A stretch of DNA of 64,000 nucleotides from Mesostigma viride (lineage: Eukaryota; Streptophyta; Mesostigmatophyceae; Mesostigmatales; Mesostigmataceae). The notes beneath the pieces are model-generated. The model was given only the letters and a program-made list of their open reading frames with translations, had not been told where the DNA came from and did not search any database. Shown here in pieces: positions 32,947 to 44,742 of this stretch. The stretch lies in the NCBI GenBank assembly GCA_009746045.1, contig RPFO01000132.1:1506590-1570589 (forward strand), in the 5' to 3' direction. A program made the position numbers and the translations under genes. Every line of letters begins with the position of its first letter. Position 1 is the first letter of the stretch.

Positions 32947-33157
32947 TTAAGGTGCACTGGAAAGGAGAGTTAGAGTCTACTGCCACATGGCTGTGGTTGT
33001 CTGACTTGACTCACTGCCATGAAGTGGTCCAGGAGTATTGCCAAAAGAAGGGGCTCACTCTTCCTTCTTGGTATACTGAGTTGGTGCAAACCACTGCTCC
33101 CCTTCCTATATCTCAGGACTAACGAATGGTTTCTTCGTGCATGCTGTGTGGTCCCAG

Positions 33158-34303
33158 ATGGAGGAGGAGTTCACGTACCCCAACTTGGGCCTGGGCGCCA
33201 CCACGGAGGAAGGGGTCACGGGTATGCATCCAGAAACCCCCAACCCCATGAGTTATGTGGAATCCCTGTTTGACAGTATTGTCAGGCGTGACCTTAGGAG
33301 GGGTCAGCAGATGGATACCATTAACAAGCTCTTGCATTCAGTGATCTCCAAGCAGGATAAGCTACAGGAGCTTCTCCAGGGGTTGTCCTTGTCCCAGCCC
33401 CAGATGGGGAGTGGTGTTAACATAGCTCTCAGCTCCAGCAGCACTCCCATCATTCAGATTCCTCGTCATGTGGTACCTGTCAAGAATGTGGTGGCCTATG
33501 TGGATCACAGGAAGTGCATGGGACCTTGTGAGCATTGTGAGACGCTGGCCAAGGCAGTGGCTGCCCTTAACAGGGAGGAGGGGGAAGTGAGCCCTGAGGG
33601 TTATGTGGAGGAGGTCTTGTCTCAGTTGCACACCAGCCTGTATGAGATTGGCTCTCCTTTTGTGGGCCACCTGTTGCACAGGATGTTTGCCTTGACTCCA
33701 GGACCTGAGATTGATATGAGACCTGCAGAGGGGCAGGATATGTTGACCACCTTGCCTGAGGCTTTGAAAGGAGCCTTCATGCAGTTCCAGCCAGTGAGCA
33801 TGGGTGAGGCTTCCTACATGGAGTTGTTGGAGTTTTCAGTGCAGCAGGGAGACTTTGACTTGGCTCCTTCTTCTTCCAGCTCGGTCAATGGGTGCTTCCC
33901 TTTGGAGACATCCAACCTTTTCTGCAGCCCAGGGTTGCCTAAGTTCACCATGGAGCTCAAGGTTCGTCTGACCCCATTGAGGGTGATGGTGCCTTTGACA
34001 GGTGCTAAGTGGTCAGTGGTCAAGACCTTTCTCCAGTTCTGGTGGGCGTACAGGTCATGGGTGAGCAGGCACAAGACGTCTTCTACTTGGGTGATGGATC
34101 CTGAGAGCCAGTCTGTGGTGCTTCTCTCCTACCCAGGGACATGCCTGCGTTATGTTGCCCAGATGGCAGCAGGGGCTGCAGAGACGTGCATGGTGCTGCA
34201 GGTCAGCAGGAACTGGCCAGACCTGGTTCACATGGTGGAGCAGTTTCCCTTGTTTGGGACCAGGGGCAAGGATGGTGTGAATGGGGATTGGTATAGCCTG
34301 TGA
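33158..34303 (+). CDS. gypsy-1 extra ORF (ORF3), unknown function
   Basis: 382 codons from ATG 33158 (MEEEFTYPNLGLGATTEEGV); the frame is open to 33137. It lies between the integrase stop and the purine tract, where env-like genes sit in some elements, but it shows no signal peptide or membrane segment. An amphipathic stretch SIVRRDLRRGQQMDTINKLL and the following residues look like a coiled coil; a CMGPCEHCETL motif has three close Cys. The rest (FTMELKVRLTPLRVMVPLTG; KTFLQFWWAYRSWV) is unknown to me. It is uninterrupted while gag and pol have breaks. Confidence 0.75.
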   Translation: MEEEFTYPNLGLGATTEEGVTGMHPETPNPMSYVESLFDSIVRRDLRRGQQMDTINKLLHSVISKQDKLQELLQGLSLSQPQMGSGVNIALSSSSTPIIQIPRHVVPVKNVVAYVDHRKCMGPCEHCETLAKAVAALNREEGEVSPEGYVEEVLSQLHTSLYEIGSPFVGHLLHRMFALTPGPEIDMRPAEGQDMLTTLPEALKGAFMQFQPVSMGEASYMELLEFSVQQGDFDLAPSSSSSVNGCFPLETSNLFCSPGLPKFTMELKVRLTPLRVMVPLTGAKWSVVKTFLQFWWAYRSWVSRHKTSSTWVMDPESQSVVLLSYPGTCLRYVAQMAAGAAETCMVLQVSRNWPDLVHMVEQFPLFGTRGKDGVNGDWYSL

Positions 34304-34694
34304 AGAACAGAGCTGTGCAGGAAGAGGATGGGGAAGGATGGGGGAAGAGTATGGAAGGTGCTTTGGATTGTGGTGTGAGGGGGGGATTCCAGGATGGATG
34401 ATGGGGGGGGGCTCCAGTCCAGTTCTGATGTTCCAGTCCAGAGTTCCAGGTTCCAGGATGCTGAATGGAAGACCTTGTATTATGAGAAGTGTTTATCTGG
34501 CTTTATAGTAGATAAGGTAGTGACTTGTTTGCTGTAGAGACCTGTGACTAGATGTTATGAGATAGGAGGCCCTGTTTTCAGGGATGTAAAAACCCATCTG
34601 CTTTTCCCAAGAGATGGTGGATTTCTGTTCAATGTTCCTCTGCCTTCAAGAGTTGGCTATTGGACCTGGGAGGTCCAGTTTTGAGGGGGAGATA

Positions 34695-35465
34695 TGTAAC
34701 AAGCAAAAATGACTTTGTTGTTACATCCTTTGTTTTGTGAATGTTTGGCTTTTATTCGAGGACTTTTGGATCAGTATTGAGAAAGTTATGAGGTTTCTAA
34801 GACGACGGTACTTGGAGCTGATACTTTGTCAGCCAACTGATAAGAACCCTCATTGGTCGTGGCCTGATCCACGTGGGGTTGTAGTTTGTTGGCTGATACT
34901 ACTGATAGGAGCCCTCATTGGTCGTGGCCTGATCCACGTGGGGTTGTAGTTTGTTAGTTGGTACTATTGAGTCTTAAATGCTCCTTTGGGACTCACGACA
35001 GATTTAGGATCTCCTGGAAAGATTCTGCCAGGCTGTGTGTGGTGTTGTTCTGTTTTGTGTGACTAGGATGGATACGAAGATCTTGTATAGGATTCCATGG
35101 TTCTGATTGGTTCTCTTCAGGCTAAGGTTGGAGCAAGCTCGACAAGCACGTCGATATCAAGGACGTGGGGTCGCCATTGTTGCTACGTTGGTTTTGATTC
35201 ACCATGGTATAATAAAGCTTGTCTTTGTTGTCCATTCATAAGAGCCCCTTGGCTATAGACGTCCTTCAGTTCCACAGAGGTCGTCTATACACGAGCTTGT
35301 CTTTGTGTCTACAAGGGGTTGTGATTCCCTAAATCACGTGCTGTGGAATTTCCATCTCAACGTTGCTCGGATACTTGAAGTTCTGCGACTCAAGAAAGCA
35401 ACCCAGGTAAAAGATCTTTCATATTGGACTGTGGATGATGTTGATGATCATTTTTAGTCGTTACA
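34695..35465 (+). repeat. gypsy-1 3' LTR
   Basis: 771 bp, near-identical to the 5' LTR; followed by the ACTTG duplication. Confidence 0.93.
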
Positions 35466-38371
35466 ACTTGAAATTCATTTGCACAATGCTAAGTTATGAT
35501 TGGGGGCACTAAATAACATCTCTAGTGAGTTGTCCATGCACTTTTTGGGGGTACTACCCCCATATATACGCCAATAATGCGCTATAAATAGCAAAAGACG
35601 CTAACTAGGGCTGGTTATGCCCCAGCCAATCCACAAAACAGGTTGACCCAAAAAGCACAAGCCGCGTAGTTGCTTCCAGGCACATCGCAAACAGCAACTT
35701 ACATGGGGCATACGGACACCGCCGTTCAAAAAATAGCCCGTGGCGCCAAAAACGCGATTTTTTTCACTTAAAAAAATAAAACAATTCATAAACTTGTCAG
35801 ATCAAGCCAAAAAGCACTATTAAATTTCGGCACGGGTGGTCCCAGCCACGGTCCAAGTTTGAGGTCAATCGGACAACCCTAGCTCAAGTTATTGCGTTTG
35901 GCAGATGCCACTCTCACGACCGCTAAAGAAGGTTTTTCTTTGTACAAGGCCACTTAGGCATGATGTTTTCCATCCAAAGAGCCTGAAAGCATGCCCTACT
36001 CGATCACAAAACATAAGCAAACGCCTAGGCACCTCATCTGCCCTCACCTGCCCTCGGCATGGCCAACCTTGCCAGCGCAAGCATAGCAACACGATCGCTA
36101 GGCATACATGCCAAGAGAGCATACACTATACTCAACCCAAGGTTACCTCGTAAACTTCATGCCAAGAACTCAGCAAATCTATGACCAAAAGCACCTCTAT
36201 AACTCTTGCTCACTGATGACGACACATGCTCAAGGTCGGGGGTCACTGTGGCACGCACTGATGGGTTTCCTAGACAACCACCTGACAAGGCCCTAATAAG
36301 GACCACTCAGTAACCAAGGAAACACAATTACACTTTGCATGCCATCCAACATGCATCAAATACATGCTGAATATGTTATGAAATACAAATAGGTGGCCAC
36401 ACGCCTCATACCCCTTCACCGTCCCTCGAGCATGGCCAGACTTATAAGCATGTGAATAGCAATAATGATGATGGCACTAAAATGCCTAATCAGCATTTTC
36501 TATGTTTCTCCCAGGGTAGAGTGTTAAGGTTTATGCCAACCAAGCTAATCAACACTGCAGCGACTCCTTAACTGCCCTACCTGAGATGGGCAACAAACTG
36601 GAACGATGGAGGGCAAGGAACCAAGGAGATCATGGCATACAAAGCTTGCATGCAGTCAACCATGTCAACCATGGTTGGCTCAGCACATTGCAGTCTTTTC
36701 ACATCATCATATCAAGGGAAAGCTCAAATAAACCAATGGTGGCAGCTATCTACATGCAGTCACACAAATGCAATATCTCCAACATGATCGTCAGTAAAAC
36801 ACTTCCTCCCCTGCATGATAAAATGGAAAGAAACCATTGGCGGGCCTCCAGCGCATGAGCGCTGTGATGCCGCTGTGAAGAGAGGGTGCGTCACTCTCAC
36901 ACAACTAGAAGCTTCCATAAGCACAACATCCTTGCCAGAACACGTATCATGAAATACCTGAAACCTTCCCGAGAAGCAATAGGCTTCGACTGAAGCGGCC
37001 TTGACCACGACATCAACGAAAACAATCTAAAGCTGCCAGGTATTCGACAACACCACGGCAAGCAACGGCGAGCTAGCTGGCGGAAACTGCCCAAAAAGAA
37101 CGGAAAAAACTTCGAACGATGAGCTAATAGAAGAAAGAACTGATAGCACAGAACATTCGCGACAAATATATACCTTGACTTCGCAGATCCCTCGCCCAGG
37201 CGCGCAACAACGGCCGTTCTTCCATGGAAGGTTCCGACATGCATTTGCGGAGGCCTGAAGAATTACTTACCGAGAATGGCCGAAAATGTAGCAAAAAGCA
37301 CCAGTTCGGTTTGGAATTCAATGCTACCGATACGAATTCATCCTTCGCGGTCAAAAAGCCCCCGAAAACTGCGAATTTACAGCTGCTATCACGAATTCTA
37401 TTTTATTCCGCGCGACGAAAAAATGCAGTTTACCCCCCATGCCGATGGCAGTAAAAGAAAGCAGCGATATTGTAAATCAGCTACTTGCCGCCACAAACCA
37501 ACATCATTAAATCATCGTCTTCAACATTCGAGCATTTTTTTGGCATTTCTCTAGCCTTACATTGCTAGTTTCGCCTAAACGCAGTCGCCATGGCCACTTC
37601 CGCAAGCGGTGCGCGCACCGTGCACCCACTTTTCACGGTACGGCTGGTACCGCGAATTTTTTGGCGCGGAAAAAATTCGGCGCGCCGCGTCCCCTTAAGG
37701 AGAATGCCATCGCTATCGAGGTCCTGCAGAACACCGCAGGCCTCGATCACCGCCCAGGCGGTGAAGGACATTGCCGCCAAGCCAGCCCCTGCTGGCCTGG
37801 CCGGCGATGCTCCTCCCATCACGACCTGGGCGGACATGCTTAAGCAGCACACCTGACCTCCACCACCGCCGTCGCAGCCCAGCTCCAGCGGCAGACGCTT
37901 GACCTCCGCGAGGAGGCCGAGCTCGCCAAGCGCAGCCTCAACGCCATCCTCAAGAACTTCGCCATGGAGGAAGGTGAGAATTCCGAGAAGCTTGCACGTG
38001 TGTTTGAGAGCAAAATCCTTGCACACATGGGCCTCCTTGGTGAGATTAAGCTGACCGCCCACCGCCTCCCCCGCGCGCGGGGTAAGGCAGGGGCGCCTCC
38101 GCTTCTTCTGATCTTTGAGAGCCCAGCGGACAAGATTTCGTTTCTCAGACGCCGCAAGCGGCTCGAGAAGACTCCCTTCACCGTGGACGACGACTTGACC
38201 CTGGCGCAGCAACAACGGCGACGGAAGCTATGGCCGACCTACCTCCAGCTCCGGCAGACCAAGGCGGGCCAGCCGGTGTACTGGAAGGGGGCGGCCATCT
38301 ACGTCGGCCACAAGCCCTGGCACGCGACCCCCTCGACCACCGCGGCCCCAGCGACCCCAGCCCCGGCCTAG

Positions 38372-38810
38372 GGGAATACAGTAGCAGTAGTGTAGAATAG
38401 TTAGACAGTGGCCTTGTACATGCCCGCTTACTACAGGCACTATACCAGCTGAGGCCTAGCCTTTTTAGTCATGTACATGTGTGCCTATGATGAGCCACCC
38501 TCCAGACGATGCCTAGCTTTATTTAATTATGCCGTGCCCATGCAGGGAGTAACTCTCTGCTGAGACGCCATGCCCTAGCTTTTGTATAGCTATGCTGATC
38601 TTTCCCCCCATGACAGGCTCCCCCTTAGCTGGGCATAGCTTGAAGATCATGGGGCTGCAAGTGCCCTGGTGCACCTAGAGCAAGGGTCGTTTACATTCCC
38701 ACCCTTGCAGGAAGTAGCTTAGAATGTATGATAGGCCATATGCCCCTTCTCTGGGCTATGTGCTACATATACTCCCAACGGAGTTATGTTCCTAATCAAT
38801 TAATTAATTA
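38372..38810 (+). other. LINE-D 3' UTR and tail
   Basis: Non-coding; ends acggagttatgttcctaatc plus (AATT)n. It resembles the reverse complement of LINE-C. Confidence 0.6.
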
Positions 38811-39079
38811 ATACATTCTGGGCTACTTCCTGCAAGAGTGGAATGTAAGCAACACTTGCTCTAGGTGCCTCAAGGGCACCGGCACCACCATGCTGTCTCG
38901 GGTTCAACCCAACTAAGGGGATCCCGGCACGGCGGAGGAAGATCATCATGGCTATACAAGAGCTAGGGCATGGCTTCTCAACAGAGAGCATCTCTCTGCA
39001 TAGGCATAGCATGGCTGATGATCAGAATAGCATGGCTAAATTCTTAATGCAACATCCATGGGGGTCCCATTATAGGCAT

Positions 39080-41546
39080 TAATTAATTAATTAATAGACA
39101 CGTGACTGCGTCACGTGAGCATAAGTCCTCAGTGGGAGGGGAACATGGGATGGAATGGATGGTATAAGCTATCTAGGTCCTAGTTACAGGGGTGTGGGCA
39201 CCGCGGCCCGAATCGCTATGAATGCCATACTTGGTCACACGCGGAGCCCCCACAGGCTTGGGGGTGGTCTCCTTCATCACTACTTGCCATCTATCCTTGC
39301 GCACCATCTGCCTCCATATTACAGACAAACCAGGAGGCTGCCCGGGGGTGAGCCCGTCACGTCTAGTGTAGCACATGTCCATGCCGAGTCTATCACGAAA
39401 AGTCCACGGGTGGCGGCCCTGCCGCGCGCGGCCGGGGGCACGCCAGGTGAGGACATATCGCCCAGGCTGGGCGGGCTTGGTGCCAGCTAGTCTATCTGAT
39501 GTATCTACCTGATCTGTGCGGGCCAGGTGCCCGGCTAGGCCCAGGCGCCTGTGCCTAATAATGTGGGAAACATAGATAGGGCAAATCAGCGTACAAATCC
39601 TCATTACTAATGTGCAAACCAAAGGGGATGTTAAGGGCCTTGCGCAGCATCTTGGTGACGGCGCCGTCGAGTCGTTGCGCCAGCTCCTGCATCAGTGTCC
39701 ACGTCTCGGCGCCGTAGGTCAGGATCGTCAGAATGACGACCTTGAAGAGGTCACGCTTGACGATCCGGGGTAGGGCGGGGTTGCTCCACCAGCGGCGGTG
39801 GTCATGGAGGTGCGCCCACGCCATGCCGATCCGTGTCGTCATGTCGTCCTCGCAGTCGGGAAGCCAACTGCCGAGCAGCTTGAAGCGGCCTGAAGGATCG
39901 AGGGTAGTTGACCTCGGCATCGTCTAAGAGGCGGAGTGTGGGTGGGGGCCCTGCCATGCCGAGGGCCAGGGCCTCCGTTTTGGGGCTGATTTCTAGACCA
40001 ACCGCCCGAGCCTCGAGCGCCAGGCAGTCCAGCCAAAGTTGGGCAGACTCCGGCTTCTCGATGAGCGTGATGTCGTCGGCATAAATGAGGTCAGCTAGTA
40101 AATTCTGCTTGTTAGTCGGCCCCCCTTCCTCAAGCTCGTTCGTGATCGCTAGGCCAGGGGCACGGCCTGCAATGCTAGCAAAGCGAGCACGTGCCTGGCG
40201 CATAACATAATCCACTACAATAATAAACAGGTACGGCGACAGGACGCAACCCTGCCAGACGCCGGTCTGCAGTGGGCATGGCGGGGTAATGCCGTGTTGA
40301 GTGCGCACCGAAGTGGTCGACCCCTCATATACAGCGTGCGGATGACGGTAATCAGGGGAGTGGGGACGCGAGCGCGAGCAAGTACAGCCCATAGAGCGTC
40401 CCAGAGGACAGAATCAAAAGCCTTGATGAAGTCGACGAAGATCAGGATGGCGGGAAACTCACCAGGTTGCAGGAGAGCGATTTCCTCGAAGAGGCGACGC
40501 GCGACGAAGATGGCCATGACGGTGTTGCGCCCAGGACGGAAGCCCATTTGACTTTCCCCAAGGTGACAGTCGAGAGCAGAACGAAGGCGGTTGAGGATCA
40601 TGCGCATGAACAACTTAAGTGCGGCGCTCTGGATGCAGACTCCTCTGTAGTTGGCGGGGTCGTCAGGGGAACCTTTGTTTTTGTACAGCATAATACGGTA
40701 GCTGTGCTGCCACTCAGGAATCGGCGGCGCGTCGGCAGGCAGGATCCGGTTGCAGACGTCAAGCAGGAACCCCGTGAGCGCCGTCAGCTTAATCACCGGG
40801 GCTGGGAGCTGGTCAGGTCCAACGGCGGCATAGAAGCGGAGTTGCTTGGCGGCGGTGCTCAGCTCGAGCTCGGTGAACGGCGGGAGCTCGTTGGGGTCGG
40901 CCAGGGGTTCCGTCAGGGCTGGGTACGTGTAGTCCTGCTCAGCGGCGGGCGGCGTGGGCGGCAAAGGGACGTCCGCCGGTGCTACTGCCAGGCGTGCGGC
41001 CGCCAGAGGGCCAAGCGGCAGAGGCGGCGGGGGGGCGCCGAGCAGCCGGGACTGGGAGGAATACCACTGGTCGAGCTGCTGCTGCGGTGAGCCAGAGAGC
41101 GTCCGCGGCGCCGGCTGCGCGCCGCCGGCGGGCCGTTGGGCATGACGCAGGCGGGTCCAGGCGTACTTGCCGTGCTGGTCCTTGAGGTGGGCGAAGTACT
41201 CGCGGACATGAAGGTCCTCCTGCTCCTTGGTCGCCTGCCGGATGGCCGAGTGGTAATCGGCTTTGAGGCGGGCGTAGCGGGCGGGGTCGCTGTTGTCGCG
41301 CAGGGCTTGCCGGGCCTGGATGACGGCGGGGAGCCGGTGCAGGCTGGTGAAGCGGGGCGGGCGGCGGGGGGGCAGTAGTGCCCCGGCCGCGGGCAGCTTG
41401 GCATGCAGCGAGGTGCCGAAGGGCCGATGCCGGGCCGGCAGCGAGCAGCTGGGCGTGGCTGGCCGGGATGTCCAGCGCGTCGACGAACGCCTCTGCCGCG
41501 CGCTTGTGGGCGCGTTTTTCAGGGAAGTCCTCCAGAGCGTCGTCAG
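39080..41546 (-). mobile_element. LINE-A copy 1, 5'-truncated
   Basis: The 3' end at the left has a (TTAA)n tail then tagacacgtgactgcgtcac. Flanking target duplication ATTATAGGCAT at 39069-39079 and 41547-41557. It is inserted in or next to LINE-C, whose caacatccatggggg segment reappears on both sides. Confidence 0.85.
39170..41460 (-). pseudogene. LINE-A reverse transcriptase (frameshifted)
   Basis: Upstream linker ARLKADYHSAIRQATKEQED. RT fingers/palm: AAVGPDQLPAPVI, NYRGVCIQSAALKLFMRMIL, GFRPGRNTV, then FVDFIKAFDSVLWDALW (first Asp) and LLADLIYADDITLIE (YADD). Thumb and C-terminal part: LTYGAETWTLMQ, MLRKALNIPF, and LGLAGHLARTDQVDT typical of LINE C-termini. Several frame changes (about 39560, 39820, 40230, 40990) make it non-functional. 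The endonuclease is missing by 5' truncation. Confidence 0.85.
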
Positions 41547-41557
41547 ATTATAGGCAT

Positions 41558-42456
41558 GGCTTGGCTAAATTCTGAAGGCAACATCCATGGGGGCCATTAT
41601 GGGCGCACATGCGCGTGGGCCACATGCTAGGCTAAGCCTGACTAATCTACACTACGTACTGGTATGGATTCCCTATAGTCTGAGGTGGCAGGAGGGGGCT
41701 GCCAGGGCTTGTGGTCAACGTGGATGACCGCCCCCCATAAGATGATCAAAGGGCTCATTTCTAGAATGATTTTTTTTTTATCCTTCCCCTACTTGCCAGT
41801 TGTACCATGTAGTTCAGTGAATCGCCAGTGGGATTGCCAGTTGATTTCCAACCACTTCCAAATTTGTCGGGCGGCTATCATTAGGATTTCCTGTGATGGC
41901 TGTCCCTCCTGGTTGTGTCGTCCAGAGCCGGCCGCATTCCCTTATCGTACCTGTTTTTCAATTCTACTTCCATGCTGGTTGGATACCGTGTGTTGTTTAC
42001 CATAACCTTGTATGGGCTGTTTACCAGGGTGGACAACGGCAGAATCATGGGCGCATTTTTGGAGGGCGGCTCTGCCGATGCATGAGAACGCTGCCATGGA
42101 GAAGATTGCCAGGGACATGCCCGCTTGCACGGATGTGTCAACACTGAGGCACCAGTCAGTGTCAACTATAGCAAAGGTGTAGTGCTGCACATAGTGGGGC
42201 GTGGGCTGATTGAGTCAACGCTTTTCCAGGGCCCGGCATGAGAATGCTGAGATTGAAATAGCGCATATGGTGGGAGGTCATCCGTCATGTCCTGTACCAT
42301 TACCTGGTAGACCAACGAAGGGCCGGGCGGCGGGCTTTTTGGGTTACATATATATGCATGTAGTCATTAGTTAGTAGACTGCGCCATATGTGCATGGGTA
42401 CCAATAAGTGGACTTGTGACGTTTATACACAGCGAGAATGAGGGAGGGTGCCCCAG
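41558..42456. other. Intergenic sequence without recognisable features
   Basis: The left 50 bp repeat the LINE-C-like segment (ggctaaattctgaaggcaac). The rest shows no domain-bearing frame, repeat array or RNA gene. Confidence 0.4.
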
Positions 42457-43103
42457 CCAGGTTGGCAAATAGTAACGGCGTACTTAAGAATAAAGCACGT
42501 TAAACCACGTACTTTATGTTGCGGACAAAATACGCGTATTTTATTAAAAATACGCGACTTGGACTTAGAACTTTTCGGGGGTACCAGGCTTAGCACCGGG
42601 CAGCGCGGCGCCTAGGTTCTTTGGCGCTGCGTTTACTTCCCCGTCCGCGGATTTTTACCGGGAAAAATATAGCGGGGCTAGGAATCAGTTGGCGCGAAAA
42701 AATATAATGCATTATCATGGCAGCGTATGCCAGCTGTTTATTAGGGTTAGGTAGCGATGGTGATATTGCTGCAGAAAGCGACGACGAGGTCAGGCCTGAG
42801 TGAGACAGTTTGCAGCCATTAAATTAAATTTAAAAATTAAATTATAACATGCCTCCGTTGGGAGATCATGCATGTAGCACATATTCCATGATGGATGGGT
42901 GGAGTGGAGGAAGCCGCGTAATCGGACTAACCTAACTCTAAGCTATCTAGTCTAGAAAAGCCTAACTACACTACTCATCAAAACGCCTCCTCCTCTTGGG
43001 GGGAGGGGGCTTGCCCACAGGGTCTGGCGTGTGAGCCTTGACAATCTTCTGCCACCGCGTGATCCTCCTGCATGGCAGTCCAAAGACGGGAGAGAGAGTG
43101 GAT

Positions 43104-43909
43104 TAATTAATTAATTAATAGACACGTGACTGCGTCACGTGAGCATAAGTCCTCAGTGGGAGGGGAACATGGGATGGAATGGATGGTATAAGCTATCTAG
43201 GTCCTAGTTACAGGGGTGTGGGCACCGCGGCCCGAATCGCTATGAATGCCATACTTGGTCACACGCGGAGCCCCCACAGGCTTGGTGGTGGTCTCCGTCA
43301 TCACTACTTGCCATCTATCCTTGCGCACCATCTGCATCCATAGTACAGACAAACCAGGAGGCTGCCCGGGGGTGAGCCCGTCACGTCTAGTGTAGCACAT
43401 GTCCATGCCGAGTCTATCACGAAAAGTCCACGGGTGGCGGCCCTGCCGCGCGCGGCCGAGGGCACGCCAGGTGAGGACATATCGCCCAGGCTGGGCGGGC
43501 TTGGTGCCAGCTAGTCTATCTCAGTGATGTATCTACCTGATCTGTGCGGGCCAGGTGCCCGGCTAGGCCCAGGCGCCTGTGCCTAATAATGTGGGAAACA
43601 TAGATAGGGCAAATCAGCGTACAAATCCTCATTACTAATGTGCAAACCAAAGGGGATGTTAAGGGCCTTGCGCAGCATCTTGGTGACGGCGCCGTCGAGT
43701 CGTTGCGCCAGCTCCTGCATCAGTGTCCACGTCTCGGCGCCGTAGGTCAGGATCGTCAGAATGACGACCTTGAAGAGGTCACGCTTGACGATCCGGGGTA
43801 GGGCGGGGTTGCTCCACCAGCGGCGGTGGTCATGGAGGTGCGCCCACGCCATGCCGATCCGTGTCGTCATGTCGTCCTCGCAGTCGGGAAGCCAACGGCC
43901 GAGCATCTA
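43104..43909 (-). mobile_element. LINE-A copy 2, inside LINE-B
   Basis: 806 bp, nearly identical to 39080-39890; starts with a (TTAA)n tail and is 5'-truncated. Target duplication AGAGAGAGTGGAT at 43091-43103 and 43910-43922. It encodes only the C-terminal LINE region (LTYGAETWTLMQELAQRLDG). Confidence 0.88.
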
Positions 43910-44742
43910 AGAGAGAGTGGATGCGGTGTTCAAACTGGGCTGGGACCACTAGGTCGTCCAGCAACATCTGGATGTAGTTCATGACAGGTTTCCCTACCCT
44001 TTTGGGAATGCCCTTGGGGCCAGGCCAGGTCAGAATGTGCCGCCCTGGCTGGCCAAGCCGCTGGGGGCCTGCCAGACCAAGGGCGGTGTCGACCTGGCTG
44101 GTGCGAGCAAGGTGTCCTACAAATGCTATCCTACGCTGCCTAATCTCGTCCGAAATACGAGGCATACCATGATACAAAGACTCTAATGACGGGCGCTTGG
44201 AAAACCCTACGTTAAGGACCTGTCGGAGCATCCTGTAAACCGTGCCATTGAGCCTAGCTGCCAGTGTGGGTGTGAGTGTCCACGCCTCGGCGCCATACGT
44301 GAGCACCGTGAGGACGAGGACCTTGAAGAGCATGCGCTTGCGGTGCACTCGCCCAGGCCCTTCGAGCGCCAGTAGGTGTTGAGCGAACGGAGCCTGGCCC
44401 AGGCCAGGCCGATGCGGGTGTCCACATCGTCTGCAGTGTCAGGGAGCCAACTCCCCAACAGTTTGAAGCGATCGCGGAACGGGACCTCCGTCCCGTCGAG
44501 CAGGCGCGGCAGCGGTGGTGTACTGGAGGCCCCAACCACCATCGCCTCAGTTTTGACACTAATCTCCAACCCCACCGCCCTCGCCTCCAGGCCCAGACAG
44601 TCCAGCCAGGTCTGAATGTGCTCGGGGCTTGCGATGAGGGTGGTGTCATCCACATAAATCAGGCCGGCCAGGCGGTAGCCAGGTTTAACCCCGCCGTGCG
44701 CGCTCTCGTTAAGGATGTCCAAGCCTGGCTCGAACCCCTTAA

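Larger units (their letters stand above)
28720..33122 (+). pseudogene. gypsy-1 integrase with chromodomain, split by TTAA element copy 1
   Basis: The frame 28720-30290 has the H2C2 zinc region (CHPGYAKLLHEVQERFWWPG, CDSCQRNK), then the core: VTMDFICGLP (D), IITDQDPLWMSGFW (D), GAVERLNRIV (E). The C-terminal chromodomain starts TKQLQFK, is interrupted at TTAA (30287-30290), and resumes at 32947 as VHWKGELESTATWLWLSDL, ending 33122. Frames join exactly after removal. The region 28521-28719 linking it to RNase H is broken by frameshifts and stops. Chromodomains guide insertion to modified histones. Confidence 0.88.
23333..35465 (+). mobile_element. Complete Ty3/gypsy chromovirus element (12.1 kb)
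   Basis: LTRs 23333-24109 (777 bp) and 34695-35465 (771 bp), both TGTAACAAGC...GTCGTTACA, nearly identical apart from an 8-bp indel and scattered changes, so insertion is fairly recent. A 5-bp target duplication ACTTG is at 23328-23332 and 35466-35470. The PBS TTGGTATCGGAGG at 24110 resembles the initiator-Met tRNA type. A purine tract ttgagggggagata lies just before the 3' LTR. Order: gag, PR-RT-RH, IN-chromodomain, extra ORF. Confidence 0.93.
23308..37694. mobile_element. TTAA element copy 2 (host of the gypsy element)
   Basis: TTAA at 23304-23307 and 37695-37698. Without the gypsy insertion it is about 2249 bp. 36000-37694 matches 31260-32946 of copy 1 closely, and the right end is cgcgtcccc next to TTAA as in copy 1. 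The left end lacks the GGGG of copies 1 and 3, so it is probably eroded. No transposase found. Confidence 0.75.
23063..38371 (+). pseudogene. LINE-D ORF1-like protein, split
   Basis: The first part (23063-23307) reads EALEQHVAPMIAADVAALGS ... ITAQLRDIDQQGMWHLKTLK. After removal of the TTAA element it continues at 37695 in frame with ENAIAIEVLQNTA. Frameshifts near 37735 and 37855 follow. The last part (37964-38371) reads KISFLRRRKRLEKTPFTVDD then DLTLAQQQRRRKLWPTYLQL and AIYV, the C-terminal nucleic-acid-binding pattern of ORF1 proteins of algal LINEs. A helical stretch (LREEAELAKRSLNAILKNFA) precedes it. No endonuclease or RT is present. Confidence 0.7.
23062..38810 (+). mobile_element. LINE-D, 5'-truncated, with nested insertions
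   Basis: Flanked by the target duplication ATACATTCTGG (23051-23061 and 38811-38821). It contains an ORF1 remnant, a 3' UTR and an (AATT)n tail at the right end. The TTAA element at 23308-37694 splits it. Confidence 0.8.
22950..39068 (-). mobile_element. LINE-C 3' region (reverse), interrupted at 23051-38821
   Basis: The left part (22950-23050) has a (TTAA)n tail and acataactccgttgggagt. The right part (38822-39068) continues as gctacttcctgcaagagtgg. The same sequence, contiguous and in the other orientation, forms the 3' UTR of LINE-D (about 38640-38810), which shows how the two parts join. Non-coding here. Confidence 0.7.
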
